From Arthrobacter roseus (GTDB lineage Bacteria > Actinomycetota > Actinomycetes > Actinomycetales > Micrococcaceae): DNA of 64,000 nt. Position 1 is the first letter of the stretch; every line of letters starts with the position of its first letter. The stretch is taken from NCBI RefSeq assembly GCF_016907875.1, contig NZ_JAFBCU010000001.1:1736001-1800000 (forward strand). The letters run 5' to 3'. Positions 9,950 to 20,590 of the stretch are shown piece after piece. The translations under genes and the position numbers were made by a program. The notes under the pieces were generated by a model, which saw only the letters and a list, made by a program, of their open reading frames with translations, was not told the DNA's origin and made no database searches.

Positions 9950-11569
9950 TTACTTTCTGACGTCAGAAATTCGGGTTACGGCACTTTGCAGTTGAGCCAA
10001 TCCACGAGACCGGTCCAGCAGATGCAACCTGAGCACGGGGCGGTCGTGTTCGGCTAAAACTTGCGCATCTCCTGCCGCCTGTGCGGCTATGAGATCACCG
10101 AAACTGAATTCCCTGCCGGGGATCTTAAGGTCGGACGTTGTTTCTGCCGTGATCTGTAGGAAAACGCCCACTGACGGTCCGCCTTTATGGAACTGTCCGG
10201 TGGAGTGGAGGAACCTGGGACCCCAGCCGAAAGTGACTGGACGACCAGTGACGCGTGAGAGCTGTGACCGTATGGGCCCGAGGTGGTCGGCCTCCCGGTT
10301 CAGGTACGCCTGGATACTCAGGTATCCGTCTGGACCCAGAGTAGAGAATAGACTCTCGAGAGCTGCATCCAGGCTTTGTGGGTCATGGGTAATATCCTCG
10401 GTTCCGCGGACTTCGATGTCACCGAAGGTTGCGACCGCGGGCGACGGCTGGGGCTCCTGGTCCAATAATCCCCGCGCCGCTTTCTTGGCCGCTTCGACAT
10501 CTGGCTGGTCAAACGGGTTGATGCCGAGTATCCGTCCGGCGACGACTGTTGCAAATTCCCAGAGCAGCAGCTGGCCACCGAGGCTGCCGGCTACCCATAC
10601 TTCAGCGCCGTTGGGAGCAGCCTCTGCCTCCGGGGAGATCAGCCGAACCAGCTGTATGTCGTGGTCTGGGTCTAAGGTTTCGGGAGCACCGTGTTCGGCC
10701 ACGACCGGCAGCAGTCCGGTGCCCGCCTTTCCCGTTGATTCGGCAATGAGCTGTTCAGCCCAGGAGGCGAATCCGTTCAATCCGGAGGACTCGTCCACAA
10801 TGACGATCTTGTCACGTAGCGGATTGGTCCCGCCGAGGGCAGCACCGAGCCGCAGGCCCATATTTTCCGCTGAGTCCTCCGCCAAAATGCGGGCAGCTTC
10901 CTCGGCGTCATCCAACAACTGCCCAAGGTCTGCGCCCGCCAACCCCGAGGGCACTAGACCGAAAGCTGTCAGCGCGGAGTAGCGACCGCCGACGTTGGGG
11001 TTCGCGTTGAAGACCCGGCGGTATCCGTCCTCACGTGCCTGGTTGTCCAGAGCGGATCCGGCATCGGTCACGACGACGATCCGGGATGGGGCTGCGATGC
11101 CTGCGTCCGCGAATGCCTCGGCGAAGATGCGTAGCTGCGAATCTGTTTCCAGCGTTGAACCCGATTTCGACGAAACGATCATTGCTGTGCGCTGCAGGCC
11201 CCCTTCAAGGGCAGCGTGCACTTGCTCCGGGTCAGTGCTGTCCAGAACGGTCAGGGGCACCCCTACGGTGGAGGTGATCAACTCGGGGGCTAGCGACGAA
11301 CCACCCATGCCAGCAAGAACAAATCGGTCCACGCCCTCAACCGCGAAACTTTCACGCAGATCGATGATCTCCTGGACAAGCGGACGGGACGAGCGCGCCA
11401 AATCAACCCAGTCCAACCGTTTTGAAGCCTCAGGTTCTGTTTCTGGCCCCCAAAGGGTGGCATCCTTTGCCATGATTCTGGAAGCGACGGAGTCTTCAAC
11501 AAGCTTGGGCACGTAAGCGTTGATCGCGTCTTTGCCCGCGCCGGAAGCCTGAACGGAGAGAGACCTCAT
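9950..11569 (-). CDS. pgi: Glucose-6-phosphate isomerase, actinobacterial type
   Basis: A 539-residue SIS-domain isomerase interconverting glucose-6-phosphate and fructose-6-phosphate. The first SIS half shows [16 protein letters not shown] (about 83-98) and [15 protein letters not shown], the sugar-phosphate loops. This is the divergent form found in the pentose-phosphate cluster of Micrococcaceae between tal and zwf, not the classical E. coli Pgi; a bifunctional phosphoglucose/phosphomannose isomerase role cannot be excluded. Its start overlaps the tal stop by four bases. Confidence 0.9.
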   Translation of the reverse strand: MRSLSVQASGAGKDAINAYVPKLVEDSVASRIMAKDATLWGPETEPEASKRLDWVDLARSSRPLVQEIIDLRESFAVEGVDRFVLAGMGGSSLAPELITSTVGVPLTVLDSTDPEQVHAALEGGLQRTAMIVSSKSGSTLETDSQLRIFAEAFADAGIAAPSRIVVVTDAGSALDNQAREDGYRRVFNANPNVGGRYSALTAFGLVPSGLAGADLGQLLDDAEEAARILAEDSAENMGLRLGAALGGTNPLRDKIVIVDESSGLNGFASWAEQLIAESTGKAGTGLLPVVAEHGAPETLDPDHDIQLVRLISPEAEAAPNGAEVWVAGSLGGQLLLWEFATVVAGRILGINPFDQPDVEAAKKAARGLLDQEPQPSPAVATFGDIEVRGTEDITHDPQSLDAALESLFSTLGPDGYLSIQAYLNREADHLGPIRSQLSRVTGRPVTFGWGPRFLHSTGQFHKGGPSVGVFLQITAETTSDLKIPGREFSFGDLIAAQAAGDAQVLAEHDRPVLRLHLLDRSRGLAQLQSAVTRISDVRK

Positions 11570-12684
11570 GCTGATTTTCCTGCCTTTCCCAACGCCTCGG
11601 TTACGGTCTGCAGCAGCTCGTCCCAGCTGGCCACAAACTTATCTACGCCTTCCCTCTCCAACTGGAGTACGACGTCGTTATAGGAGATCCCGAGCTGGTC
11701 CAGATCGTCTAGGAGTTTTCGTGAATCCTCGTAAGTTCCCTGAACGGTGTTGCCGGTAATATCCGCATGATCCGCCGTAGCCTGGAGGGTCTTCTCCGGC
11801 ATGGTGTTGACCACGCCGTCAGCGACGAGTTCGGTGACGTACATGGTGTCCGGGTACGCCGGGTCCTTCACGCCCGTGGACGCCCACAGAGGTCGCTGAG
11901 GATGGGCTCCGGCGTCGGCTAGTGTCTTCCATCGTTCCGTGCGGAACTGCTCTTCATAGATCTGATAGGCAAGACGAGCATTGGCTATGCCGGCTTTACC
12001 ACGGAGCGCAGTTGCCTCTGCAGTGCCCAGGGCCTCGAGGCGTTTATCGATCTCAGTGTCTACACGTGAGACGAAGAACGACGCGACGGAATGGATTTTC
12101 GCGAGATCGTGGCCGTTCTCTCCGGCTTTTTCCATCCCCAGCATGAACGCATTGATGACTGCTCGGTAGCGTTCCAGAGAGAAAATGAGCGTCACATTCA
12201 CGCTGATGCCCTGTGCCATAGTTTCCGTGATGGCAGGAAGACCCTCTTCGGTAGCGGGGATCTTGATATGGACATTGGTGCGTTGAACCTTCGCGTGAAG
12301 GCGTTTCGCTTCTTCAATCGTTGCATCTGTCTGAGCCGACAGACGGGGGTCGACTTCAATCGAGACGCGCCCGTCAACGCCGTCTGACTGCTGGGCGGCC
12401 GCCGCGAAAATGTCACAGGCCTGGGCGACGTCATCGGTGGTGATGTTGAAAATTGCTTCATCCACGGACGCCCCAGCGTCAGCAAGCGCCTGAACCTGAG
12501 CGGCATAGGAGCCACCGTTCTTGAGGGCTGCCGCAAAAATGCTCGGGTTAGTGGTTACTCCTACAACATTCTGGTCCGCGATCAGCGATTCAAACTCGCC
12601 GGAATTGATCCTCTCGCGGGAGAGATCGTCCAGCCAGATGGACACGCCAGCATCGGAGAGCGCGCGGGTTGGGTTAGAAGTCAT
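11566..12684 (-). CDS. tal: Transaldolase
   Basis: A 372-residue transaldolase of the actinobacterial/cyanobacterial-length family, exchanging dihydroxyacetone units between sedoheptulose-7-phosphate and glyceraldehyde-3-phosphate. Signatures: [12 protein letters not shown] near the start, [13 protein letters not shown] (about 43-55), [13 protein letters not shown], and the Schiff-base Lys region [16 protein letters not shown] (about 137-152), with [13 protein letters not shown] after it. A GAGAA stretch precedes the ATG. It lies 28 bp after tkt and overlaps pgi by 4 bp. Confidence 0.96.
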   Translation of the reverse strand: MTSNPTRALSDAGVSIWLDDLSRERINSGEFESLIADQNVVGVTTNPSIFAAALKNGGSYAAQVQALADAGASVDEAIFNITTDDVAQACDIFAAAAQQSDGVDGRVSIEVDPRLSAQTDATIEEAKRLHAKVQRTNVHIKIPATEEGLPAITETMAQGISVNVTLIFSLERYRAVINAFMLGMEKAGENGHDLAKIHSVASFFVSRVDTEIDKRLEALGTAEATALRGKAGIANARLAYQIYEEQFRTERWKTLADAGAHPQRPLWASTGVKDPAYPDTMYVTELVADGVVNTMPEKTLQATADHADITGNTVQGTYEDSRKLLDDLDQLGISYNDVVLQLEREGVDKFVASWDELLQTVTEALGKAGKSA

Positions 12685-12712
12685 GAATGATTCTCCTTAA
12701 GTTGCGAAGGGA

Positions 12713-14911
12713 CTATTTTTGATCGCCGGTTTCAGTGGAACGAGTTCCCGATGCCAAGGCAGGCGTCCCGGTGGGAGCCGCCGGTGCTTCGGTTACGGCT
12801 GCGAGAGAATCTTTGGCGGCTTCGAACACCGCGTCTGCTGTGATGCCAAACTCGTTGTAGAGAGTCTTGTAGTCCGCTGAGGCCCCGAAGTGCTCCAGTG
12901 AGACTGACCGACCTGCGTCGCCGACCAGTTCGCGCCAGCCAAGCGCCAGGCCAGCTTCGACCGAGACGCGGGCACGCACGGTGGGTGGGAGCACTTCCTG
13001 TCGGTAGGCCGCATCTTGACGGTTGAACCATTCCAGGCAGGGCATCGATACTACCCTTGTTGGGATGCCGTCAGCCTGGAGCCGATCCCGTGCTTCGACC
13101 GCGAGCTGTACTTCCGAGCCGGTGCCGATAAGGATTACTTCCGGCTCGCAATCACTGCCGTCGCGCTGCGCTTCGACCAGAATGTAGCCACCGCGCGACA
13201 CGCCATCGATACTGGCGAAGGCGCCGTTCGCTGCGGGTCCGTTCCCTCTCTTGAAGGTCGGGACGTTCTGTCGGGTGAGGACAAGCCCCGCGGGATTCGA
13301 CGTGTTTTCGAGGATGCCCCTCCAAGCCGCACTCACCTCGTTCGCGTCCGCTGGACGGACCACGTCCAGACCTGGAATGGCGCGCAGCGAAGCAAGCTGT
13401 TCAACCGGCTGGTGTGTTGGTCCGTCCTCGCCGAGCCCGATGGAGTCGTGCGTCCAGATGTATATTGCGGGAACACCCATGAGTGCGCCAAGACGAATCG
13501 CTGGACGCTGATAATCGCTGAAAATCAGGAATGTAGCGGAGAACGCTCTGGTGCTGCTGTGCATGACAATGCCGTTGACGATTGCGGCTGCGGCATGCTC
13601 GCGGATACCGAAGTGGAGAGTGCGACCATAGAGATCACCGTTCCACATCTGGGTTTGCTTTGATGCGGGAATGAACGAGGCATAGTTTTCAAAGGCCGTG
13701 TTTGTAGAACCGGCAAGATCGCATGATCCGCCCCACAGCTCGGGGAGGACATCGGCGACCGCATTGATGACTGCTCCTGAAGCTTTACGCGTAGCCACGG
13801 CCTTGCCGGCCTCAAAAGTGGGCAGCGAATCTTCCCAGCCCGTGGGCAGCTCTCGGGCGGCAATGCGCAAGAAGGACGCGGCCGCTTCAGGATTCGAGGA
13901 CTTCCAGTCGTCGAAGCGTTGGTCCCATTCGGCGTGGACGGCGCGTCCGCGGTCCAGAGCTTCCCGGGTGTGGTTCAGGACTTCCTGATCGACGTCGAAG
14001 GTTGTCTCGGGGTTGAACCCGAGTTCATTCTTTACGGCTGCCACTTCGTCGGCACCGAGTGCGGAACCGTGGATCGCGCCCGTGTTCTTCTTGTTGGGGG
14101 CAGGCCACCCGATGATGGTCCGCAGGGCGATGATCGAAGGCTTCGACGTTTCAGCCTTCGCCGTCTTCAGCGCTCGGTAGAGCTCGTGTACGTCTTCGAC
14201 ATACTCACCGGTTTTAGTCCAATCAACGCGCTGGATATGCCAACCGTAAGATTCGTAGCGTCCCAGCACATCTTCGCTGAACGCCACATCGGTGTCGTCT
14301 TCGATGGAAATATGGTTCTGGTCATAGATCACCACGAGATTGCCGAGTTCTTGATGACCGGCAAGCGATGAAGCTTCGGCAGTGACGCCCTCCTGCAAGT
14401 CACCATCTGAAGCGATGACCCAGATGGTGTGATCGAAGGGGCTAGCTCCAGCCTCCGCGTTGGGATCAAAGAGGCCCTGTTGGCGGCGCTGCGCGAAAGC
14501 GAAGCCCACAGACGAGGCGAGGCCTTGCCCCAACGGTCCCGTGGTGATTTCCACGCCCCGAGTATGACGGTATTCCGGATGGCCCGGTGTCCTAGAGTCC
14601 CATGTCCGCAGCGACTTGAGATCTTCTATTTCCAAACCGTAACCCGAGAGAAATAACTGGATGTACAGCGTTAAAGAGGTGTGGCCAGGTGACAGGACGA
14701 AGCGGTCGCGTCCAGTCCACTCCGGGTTCGCGGGATCGTGTTTCATGACCTTTTGGAACAGAAGATACGCGGCAGGGGCGAGGCTCATGGCTGTGCCCGG
14801 ATGGCCGTTGCCGACCTCTTCGACAGCGTCCGCGGCGAGGACCCTGATGGTGTCCACGGCGTGCTGATCAACTTCGGTCCACTTCAGTTCTTGCTCATCC
14901 AGCTGTGGCAC
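12713..14911 (-). CDS. tkt: Transketolase
   Basis: A 732-residue thiamine-diphosphate enzyme of the non-oxidative pentose phosphate pathway. Domains in order: PP domain with GHPGTAMSLAP, the ThDP signature GDGDLQEGVTAEAS-type stretch ASDGDLQEGVTAEASSLAGHQ (about 169 onward) and VIYDQNHISIEDD; the Pyr domain with FGIREHAAAAIVNG and the catalytic Glu; and the C-terminal domain ending LEHFGASADYKTLYNEFGI. A 30-residue low-complexity Ala/Thr/Pro tail follows the last conserved residues. It is the first gene of the minus-strand carbon block. Confidence 0.97.
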   Translation of the reverse strand: MPQLDEQELKWTEVDQHAVDTIRVLAADAVEEVGNGHPGTAMSLAPAAYLLFQKVMKHDPANPEWTGRDRFVLSPGHTSLTLYIQLFLSGYGLEIEDLKSLRTWDSRTPGHPEYRHTRGVEITTGPLGQGLASSVGFAFAQRRQQGLFDPNAEAGASPFDHTIWVIASDGDLQEGVTAEASSLAGHQELGNLVVIYDQNHISIEDDTDVAFSEDVLGRYESYGWHIQRVDWTKTGEYVEDVHELYRALKTAKAETSKPSIIALRTIIGWPAPNKKNTGAIHGSALGADEVAAVKNELGFNPETTFDVDQEVLNHTREALDRGRAVHAEWDQRFDDWKSSNPEAAASFLRIAARELPTGWEDSLPTFEAGKAVATRKASGAVINAVADVLPELWGGSCDLAGSTNTAFENYASFIPASKQTQMWNGDLYGRTLHFGIREHAAAAIVNGIVMHSSTRAFSATFLIFSDYQRPAIRLGALMGVPAIYIWTHDSIGLGEDGPTHQPVEQLASLRAIPGLDVVRPADANEVSAAWRGILENTSNPAGLVLTRQNVPTFKRGNGPAANGAFASIDGVSRGGYILVEAQRDGSDCEPEVILIGTGSEVQLAVEARDRLQADGIPTRVVSMPCLEWFNRQDAAYRQEVLPPTVRARVSVEAGLALGWRELVGDAGRSVSLEHFGASADYKTLYNEFGITADAVFEAAKDSLAAVTEAPAAPTGTPALASGTRSTETGDQK

Positions 14912-15206
14912 GGAAACCGAGCCCCTCTCTGTCAGACGGCCTGCGGGGAAACGGCCAATGGAGCATTCCAGCCCATCACGGGCGCGGCCGTTCGGCAGTG
15001 AGTTCTATTCAGTTGCGAGCCCCTCCCACGGTGCGGGCGACCCCTGTTTCCACCTTATCCCGAATGGGGCTGACGTGTCGGTCTCCTCTGGGATTATGAC
15101 CCAGCACAACTTGCGTCGACGGCATTCAACGTCAAGTTTTCTACGAGACGTAAAAGGGTATGATGTCTATGGACTGTAATCCCGGCCAGAACAGAGTGAC
15201 ACTTTC
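14912..15206. promoter_or_regulatory. Divergent promoter region between tkt and ctaB
   Basis: A 295-bp gap without an open frame of its own separates divergent tkt (-) and ctaB (+). The best promoter-like element seen is TATGAT at 15159-15164, about 43 bp before the ctaB start, in an A/T-rich stretch unlike the rest of the gap; no convincing -35 box is present at 17 bp. I recognise no riboswitch or operator here. Confidence 0.4.
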
Positions 15207-16154
15207 GTGAAAATCCAGCATGCTCCCCTCGAATCCTCGCTCGCGGAGCGTCGAATCGGTTTCGGACGCAAGGTCAAGGCTTATCTGGCCCTGACCAAGC
15301 CTCGGGTTATTGAGCTTCTACTGGTCACCACGCTTCCCACAATGATCTTCGCTCAGCGTAGTTTCCCGGATCCCCTTCTTGTTCTTGCCACCATGGTTGG
15401 GGGTGCGCTGGCTGCTGGAAGCGCTGGAGCGTTCAATTGCTACATCGACCGGGACATCGACAAAGTGATGCACCGTACGGAAAGACGTCCTCTCGTCACG
15501 GGTGAAGTGAGCCCTCGTGAAGCACTGGTGTTCTCATGGGTCCTCGCGTTCGCGTCCGTCGCCATTCTCTGGTTGGGCGCCAATGTGCTGACGGCGGCAC
15601 TCGGCGCCGTGGCGATCTTCATGTACGTCGTGATTTACTCCCTGATCCTCAAACGCCGGACGTCCCAGAACATTGTGTGGGGCGGCGCAGCTGGATGCAT
15701 GCCTGTGCTCATCGCTTGGGCAGCTGTGACTAACAGTGTCCAATGGCCAGCCGTCATCCTCTTCATGATCATCTTCCTGTGGACACCGCCGCACTACTGG
15801 CCGCTGTCCATGAAATACGGGGAGGACTACCGGAACGCCAACGTACCCATGCTCGGCGCCGTAGCGGGCGCACGGCTCGTCTCCGTTCAGGTGGTGCTCT
15901 ACGGTTGGGCGATGGTGGCGTGTTCGCTACTTTTGATCCCGCTTGGCGGTGCGGGCTGGGTTTACACGGTGACTGCCGTGCTGGCGGGTCTGTGGTTCAT
16001 GGTGGAATCCCACAAACTTTATGCCAAGGCGGGCCGGGAATCCGTAACAGGGACGGGGGCCATGAAGGTCTTTCACGCGTCCATAAGTTACTTGACCATC
16101 ATCTTTGTTGCAGTAGCTGTGGACCCCTTCGTCGGTCAGGCGCTTTTCCCATAG
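15207..16154 (+). CDS. ctaB: Protoheme IX farnesyltransferase (heme O synthase)
   Basis: A 315-residue polytopic membrane prenyltransferase converting heme B to heme O for cytochrome oxidase. The UbiA-family Asp-rich motif [19 protein letters not shown] (about residues 76-95) and the second loop [26 protein letters not shown] are intact, with 8-9 hydrophobic segments. The protein starts at a GTG after ACACTTTC. ctaA, the next step of heme A synthesis, is encoded on the opposite strand 0.9 kb away, and a SURF1 gene lies at 31-32 kb, so an aa3-type oxidase is expected. Confidence 0.96.
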   Translation: MKIQHAPLESSLAERRIGFGRKVKAYLALTKPRVIELLLVTTLPTMIFAQRSFPDPLLVLATMVGGALAAGSAGAFNCYIDRDIDKVMHRTERRPLVTGEVSPREALVFSWVLAFASVAILWLGANVLTAALGAVAIFMYVVIYSLILKRRTSQNIVWGGAAGCMPVLIAWAAVTNSVQWPAVILFMIIFLWTPPHYWPLSMKYGEDYRNANVPMLGAVAGARLVSVQVVLYGWAMVACSLLLIPLGGAGWVYTVTAVLAGLWFMVESHKLYAKAGRESVTGTGAMKVFHASISYLTIIFVAVAVDPFVGQALFP

Positions 16155-16193
16155 TCCGTCACTGTCTGTCCGTGCTACAGCTACCATGGAGCC

Positions 16194-17084
16194 ATGGATT
16201 TCAGCGGCGTCATTGCCTACCCGGTCACCCCTTTCACCCCCGACGGAGACATCAACGAGGTCGAGCTTAAACGGCTCATCGAATCGCTGGCAGTTACTGG
16301 CGTCGATTCCATCGTCGTGCTCGGCAGTTCGGGCAGTTTTGCTTACCTGAATCGCGTTGAACGAGAGTCCATCATCAGGGCATCGGTGGACGCTGCGTTC
16401 CTTGTAGCTCCCATGTTGCCCGTCTATGCCGGTGTAAGTGCTGTTGGCACCAGAGAAGTACTCGATCACGCCTCCGACGCTGAACGCGCTGGTGCCAAGG
16501 GCCTGGTGTTGTCAACGGCCTCATATGTACCTCTCACAGCAGAGGAAGTCGCTATGCAGTGCCGAACCGTCGCGCAGTCAACGACACTTCCGATCTGCCT
16601 CTATAACAACCCAGGCACCACGCAGTTCGATTTTCCGGTCGAACTCGTAGTGGAACTAGCCGCGTTGGACAATGTAGTGGCGTTGAAGGACCCGGGGGCA
16701 GATGGTGTGGTTTTCCGGCAGCGCGGCGAAACGTTGAAACGCATGATTGGGGAAAATTTCTGTCACGGTATGAGCGGTGATGCTGCGATCGTAGAGAACG
16801 GCGACCCGGAGATAGCCTGGCATGCTGGAGCGGCCGCCTTATTGCCCCGAATGTTCGTTGAATTACGTTCATCACTCATCGAGGGACGAGCCCAGGACGC
16901 AGCGGACGCTCGATCAAAACTGCAGCCCGTTCTGCGTCACCTCACTGAGCAGCGAAAGCTCAGCGGACTACACTCCCTTGCGCGGGCCTGCGGTTGGGAT
17001 GCCGGTGATCCGCGGTTGCCGTTGCTTCCGGTGCCGGGGAGTCAGCACCGCGACATGGCCAGGCTGGTCGATCAGCTGGTTTAG
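16194..17084 (+). CDS. DapA/NanA-family lyase, not canonical DapA
   Basis: A 296-residue TIM-barrel protein of the dihydrodipicolinate synthase / N-acetylneuraminate lyase superfamily. The Schiff-base Lys is present in VVALKDPGAD (about 165) and the catalytic Tyr in LYNNPGTTQFDFP (about 136). The N-terminal pyruvate-binding motif, GTTGE in DapA and GSTGE in NanA, reads GSSGS here (about 43-47), so the conserved Glu is missing. It is more likely an aldolase for an unknown 2-keto acid than the lysine-pathway enzyme. It stands between ctaB and convergent ctaA with no pathway partners nearby. Confidence 0.8.
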   Translation: MDFSGVIAYPVTPFTPDGDINEVELKRLIESLAVTGVDSIVVLGSSGSFAYLNRVERESIIRASVDAAFLVAPMLPVYAGVSAVGTREVLDHASDAERAGAKGLVLSTASYVPLTAEEVAMQCRTVAQSTTLPICLYNNPGTTQFDFPVELVVELAALDNVVALKDPGADGVVFRQRGETLKRMIGENFCHGMSGDAAIVENGDPEIAWHAGAAALLPRMFVELRSSLIEGRAQDAADARSKLQPVLRHLTEQRKLSGLHSLARACGWDAGDPRLPLLPVPGSQHRDMARLVDQLV

Positions 17085-17095
17085 GGGATGTGCAG

Positions 17096-18052
17096 CTATT
17101 TGGCCGTGGGGAATGTCTGTAAATATCCCGCTGACCGTTTCTGCAGACCGACATCCGCAACGTTTGTTGCGGATGCAAGAAGCAGAGCTGAGCCCAGCAT
17201 ATGGAGCCCCACTAAAAGTGCCGGAACCCCAGTGAAGTACTGCACATAGCCAATAATGGCTTGCAGCAGAAGCACTGTCGCCATAAGGTACAGGGCTGCT
17301 TGATAGCGACGGGATGCTCCTTGCCGCAGCGCGATAACGATCGCCGCGACGGTCGCCGCTATCAGGACGTAGACCGGCAGTACATGGATGCGAGAGATGA
17401 ATTCAAGGCCCAGGCCGTTTCGTGGTGTTGCCGCGTCGCCAGCATGCGGTCCAGCTCCAGTCACGATGACACCGATGATGACGGCGGCGGCCGTCATCGC
17501 CACGATGATAATGGATAGCTGACGGAGTGTCTTTCCTGTTGGATGTGCTGTGTCTTTGGCCCCGCGACCCGTTCGTCCGTAAACTCGATTAACCAGCAAT
17601 GTTGCGACGGCAACCAGCGCGATGGAGACAAGGAAGTGGAGCCCCACCACCCATGGGTTGAGTTTTGTCAGCACCGTGATTCCCCCAATGATTGCCTGGG
17701 CAGGGATACTGGCAAGGAGACCCAGCGCCAGCAAGAACAGATCTCGGCGCTCCCGCCGGATGTTCCACAGGAAGACCAGCATCAGGACCGCAACAGCCGC
17801 CAGCGCGAAGGTCAATGTCCTGTTACCGAACTCAATGAATCCGTGAATGCCCATTTCCGGGGTGTTGACCAGTGAATCCGAGGTGCACCGCGGCCAGGTG
17901 GGGCAGCCCAGTCCGCTGGCTGTAAGCCGGACCGCGCCACCTGTCACGATCAAGACCGTTTGACCGATGAGGGATGCAACTGCAAGGCGGCGGACCACCT
18001 TGTTGATCTTCGTCGGCAGCTTCGCGGTGAAGCGTTGGAGAGTAGATGTCAT
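17096..18052 (-). CDS. ctaA: Heme A synthase (COX15/CtaA)
   Basis: A 318-residue integral membrane protein with about eight helices, hydroxylating heme O to heme A. Conserved points: TGGAVRLTASGLGCPTWPRC in the first periplasmic loop, EFGNRTLTF with helix-linked His/Glu, and a second heme-binding half with SRIHVLPVYVLI and VGLHMLGSALLLASAT. The Cys pair region (GCPTWPRC) is present as in Gram-positive CtaA. The start lies 4 bp after the ABC permease stop, so it is probably the third gene of an operon with the ABC-2 exporter. Confidence 0.95.
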   Translation of the reverse strand: MTSTLQRFTAKLPTKINKVVRRLAVASLIGQTVLIVTGGAVRLTASGLGCPTWPRCTSDSLVNTPEMGIHGFIEFGNRTLTFALAAVAVLMLVFLWNIRRERRDLFLLALGLLASIPAQAIIGGITVLTKLNPWVVGLHFLVSIALVAVATLLVNRVYGRTGRGAKDTAHPTGKTLRQLSIIIVAMTAAAVIIGVIVTGAGPHAGDAATPRNGLGLEFISRIHVLPVYVLIAATVAAIVIALRQGASRRYQAALYLMATVLLLQAIIGYVQYFTGVPALLVGLHMLGSALLLASATNVADVGLQKRSAGYLQTFPTAK

Positions 18053-18056
18053 GGGA

Positions 18057-18800
18057 TCAGCTCCATTTGAACCATTTGACGGCGGCGATAGATGCCGCTG
18101 CGGCCCAGACCACCAGTGTGATCATGGGAGATATTTCGAACGCTCCTTGGCCGAGAGCACCTCGGAGCGCTTCCCCCAGTGCCGAGGAAGGCAGAATTTC
18201 CACAAAAGGCTGCACCGATTGGGGTAATTCACTGGCAGGAATCAAAATTCCGCCGCCGGCTGCCAAAAGAATCCACAGGAGATTCGTGACGGCCAGCGTA
18301 GCTTCGGGACGAAAGGTTCCGGCCACCAGTAACCCGAGGGCGGTGAAGGCGGCTACTCCCAAGAGGAGAAGGAGGATTGCGACGGGTATTCCCTGCGGAA
18401 GGGGCCTCCATCCCATGACCCCTGCCACGACACTGATCGTGACCACCTGGACCACTAGTACACAGACCACTGCGAGCGCCTTGCCGAAGATGAGTCCGGT
18501 CTTACCCAGAGGTGTGGTGGAGAGGAATCTGAGGACCCCGTATCGGCGGTCGAAGCCTGTGGCTATTCCTTGTCCTGTGAACGCTGTTGACATCGCGCAC
18601 AGCGCCAGCACTCCGGGGGTTGCCACGTTGATGCGGGTGTCACCGAGACCATCTAGTAGTGGAGTCACCGTCAACCCAATGAGAGCTAGCAGCGGCAGCA
18701 CTATAGCTAGAACGAGTTGCTCTCCATTACGGAGCATGACTTTGGCTTCGTATCCACCGTGGACGAGTATCCGCCGCGCCAACGATGATGGAGCGTTCAC
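18057..18800 (-). CDS. ABC-2 type transporter permease
   Basis: About 247 residues with six hydrophobic segments, in the ABC-2 (DrrB-like) permease family. I take the GTG at 18800 because it overlaps the ATPase stop (GTGA) and the protein then starts VNAPSSLARRILVHGGYEAK; a longer frame reaches 18893 inside the ATPase gene. The substrate cannot be read from the sequence. Position directly ahead of ctaA recurs in actinobacteria and suggests a link with cytochrome oxidase or heme handling, but that is inference. Confidence 0.88.
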   Translation of the reverse strand: MNAPSSLARRILVHGGYEAKVMLRNGEQLVLAIVLPLLALIGLTVTPLLDGLGDTRINVATPGVLALCAMSTAFTGQGIATGFDRRYGVLRFLSTTPLGKTGLIFGKALAVVCVLVVQVVTISVVAGVMGWRPLPQGIPVAILLLLLGVAAFTALGLLVAGTFRPEATLAVTNLLWILLAAGGGILIPASELPQSVQPFVEILPSSALGEALRGALGQGAFEISPMITLVVWAAAASIAAVKWFKWS

Positions 18801-19741
18801 GAAACAGTCCTTCCTGATAGGTCCAGAAAGACGTCCTCGAGGCTGCGGGGGACCATGCTGATCGAATGCGGGAGTACGTCCGCGGATTCCCATGCGGAAG
18901 TCAGAAGCGTCAACTGTGCAGTGGTTGTGATTCCCGTGACTGTGTAGCGTCCGGGTGTGTTTTCCGTCAGGGTCAATTCCGATGGCACCTCAAAGGTTAG
19001 CCCTTGTGGCGCTTCAAAAATGAGGTCACGCGGTGTTCCTTCGGTAGTCCCGGAGGTCAGTTCTGATACGGTGCCCTGCGCTACGGTTTTGCCGGCATCA
19101 ATGATGTAAACGTAGTCTGCCAACCGTTGGGCATCCTCCATCAGATGGGTGGTCAGGATGATGCCGAGCCCCTTGGCCCGTTCCTCGACGATCAGATCGA
19201 AGACGACCTGTCTCGATTGAGGATCCAGTCCTGCGCTGGGTTCGTCCAGAAACAGTACTTCTGGATTGCCGACCAGCGCTGTTGCCAGTGCCAGACGCTG
19301 CTTCTGGCCACCGGAGAGCCGGCGAATACCAATATCGGCGAAACTGGTAATGCCGAGCCGGTCCGCCAGCTCATCGACCCGTCTGGGGGACCGGTACATT
19401 TTTGCAATGTGGCGCAGAAGGGGCATGGGCTTGGCGCCCGGCGGTAGCCCACCATCTTGTAGCATGATGCCTACGCGGCTTCTCAGGGACGGGCCGCCGT
19501 TATAAGGCCTCATCCCGAGAAGTTGGACTACACCTCCATCGGGGCGCTGCAGTCCCTGGGCGCACTCGAGGGTGGTGGTCTTGCCTGCACCGTTTGCGCC
19601 GAGAAGTGCTGTAACGGCACCGCGATTGGCGGTGAAATCCACCCCATTGAGCACGCGGACCATTTTTCCGTCGTGAGCGGAGACCGGCCCGAAGTCCTTG
19701 AGGAGACCTTCGATGCGCAGGCATGGATCGGTGGTAAGCAC
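18797..19741 (-). CDS. ABC-2 type transporter ATP-binding protein
   Basis: A 314-residue ATPase subunit. Walker A LLGANGAGKTTTLE (about 48-61), Q-loop IMLQDGGLP, signature RLSGGQKQRLALA and Walker B EVLFLDEPSAGLD are intact, with an H-loop in IILTTHLME. A C-terminal extension of about 90 residues follows the ATPase core, typical of DrrA-like exporters. Its start is the first on the strand, divergent from sufR; a TAGAAT box lies only about 6 bases before the GTG, compatible with a leaderless transcript. Confidence 0.9.
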   Translation of the reverse strand: MLTTDPCLRIEGLLKDFGPVSAHDGKMVRVLNGVDFTANRGAVTALLGANGAGKTTTLECAQGLQRPDGGVVQLLGMRPYNGGPSLRSRVGIMLQDGGLPPGAKPMPLLRHIAKMYRSPRRVDELADRLGITSFADIGIRRLSGGQKQRLALATALVGNPEVLFLDEPSAGLDPQSRQVVFDLIVEERAKGLGIILTTHLMEDAQRLADYVYIIDAGKTVAQGTVSELTSGTTEGTPRDLIFEAPQGLTFEVPSELTLTENTPGRYTVTGITTTAQLTLLTSAWESADVLPHSISMVPRSLEDVFLDLSGRTVS

Positions 19742-19849
19742 TTCGTTATTCTACGTCATGTAGTACGGCGCTAACGCGAATGCCGACCGTCGGCGGCGGA
19801 TAGCCTTACCTTACTGGCGGAAAGGAATAAATTACGTCATTGTCGTGTT

Positions 19850-20590
19850 GTGTATTCCATGGAGAGGTTAGACGTACAGCCGAGTGAGGCGGAGGAGAGG
19901 ACACGCGATCGCGTCCTCGCGACCGTTCTGGAAAGCGGACCTGTCAGTGCCGCAGACCTCGGCGCCTTATTAGGATTCACCCCAGCAGCTGTCCGACGTC
20001 ACCTTGATGCCCTGGAGCGTCTTGATCTGATTGAGGTCAAGCCAGTGAAGGCAGCCCGGACTGGAGCTGGAAGACCAGCGCGTCGCTATGTCCTGAGCCG
20101 CAGTGGGCAGGCGCGGCTCGGCAACGACTACCTCGACATTGCTAGCGATGCATTGGCGGAATTGGTGCTGCTCGGCGGTCCCGTAGCCATCGAAGCCTTC
20201 GCCAAACGTCGCTTTGACGATATGGAAGCCAGATACCGCCCTATCGTGGAAGCCGCTGGAGCGTCCGTGGAAGCACGGGCCGTTGCCCTCGCAGGAGCGT
20301 TAAGCGAGGATGGATTCGTTGCCTCCACCGCTATGGTTGGACAGGAAACACCGCACAAGCCGGACATGCTGAGCGTGCAGTTATGCCAGGGCCATTGCCC
20401 TATCAGGGACCTCGCCAGCGAGTATCCCACATTTTGCGACAGCGAAACTGATGTCTTCGCCCGGCTTTTGGGCGTTGATGTTCGACGACTGTCGACGCTC
20501 GCCAGCGGCGGGCATGTTTGTACGACCCACATACCAGTGGGTCGGGCCAGAAAGCAGGAAGTATCCATCCATCAGCAAGAAAGGCCATGA
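19850..20590 (+). CDS. sufR: SufR-type Fe-S responsive transcriptional regulator
   Basis: A 246-residue regulator with an N-terminal winged HTH ([32 protein letters not shown], about 31-63), a [10 protein letters not shown] wing, and a C-terminal cluster-binding region with [14 protein letters not shown] and HVCTTH. Those cysteines match SufR, which represses the suf operon when it carries an Fe-S cluster. Its stop overlaps the sufB start (ATGA), so it is the first gene of the operon and probably autoregulated. Either the GTG at 19850 or the ATG at 19859 could be the start. Confidence 0.92.
   Translation: MYSMERLDVQPSEAEERTRDRVLATVLESGPVSAADLGALLGFTPAAVRRHLDALERLDLIEVKPVKAARTGAGRPARRYVLSRSGQARLGNDYLDIASDALAELVLLGGPVAIEAFAKRRFDDMEARYRPIVEAAGASVEARAVALAGALSEDGFVASTAMVGQETPHKPDMLSVQLCQGHCPIRDLASEYPTFCDSETDVFARLLGVDVRRLSTLASGGHVCTTHIPVGRARKQEVSIHQQERP

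Noticed and set aside
10089-10982. Long plus-strand frame inside pgi
   Set aside because: A shadow of the minus-strand pgi gene; low-complexity Ser/Pro/Arg composition and no domain.
19820-19860. SufR operator from the GGAATA...TATTCC pair
   Set aside because: The arms are only six bases and 23 apart, and do not match known SufR sites, so it was not annotated.
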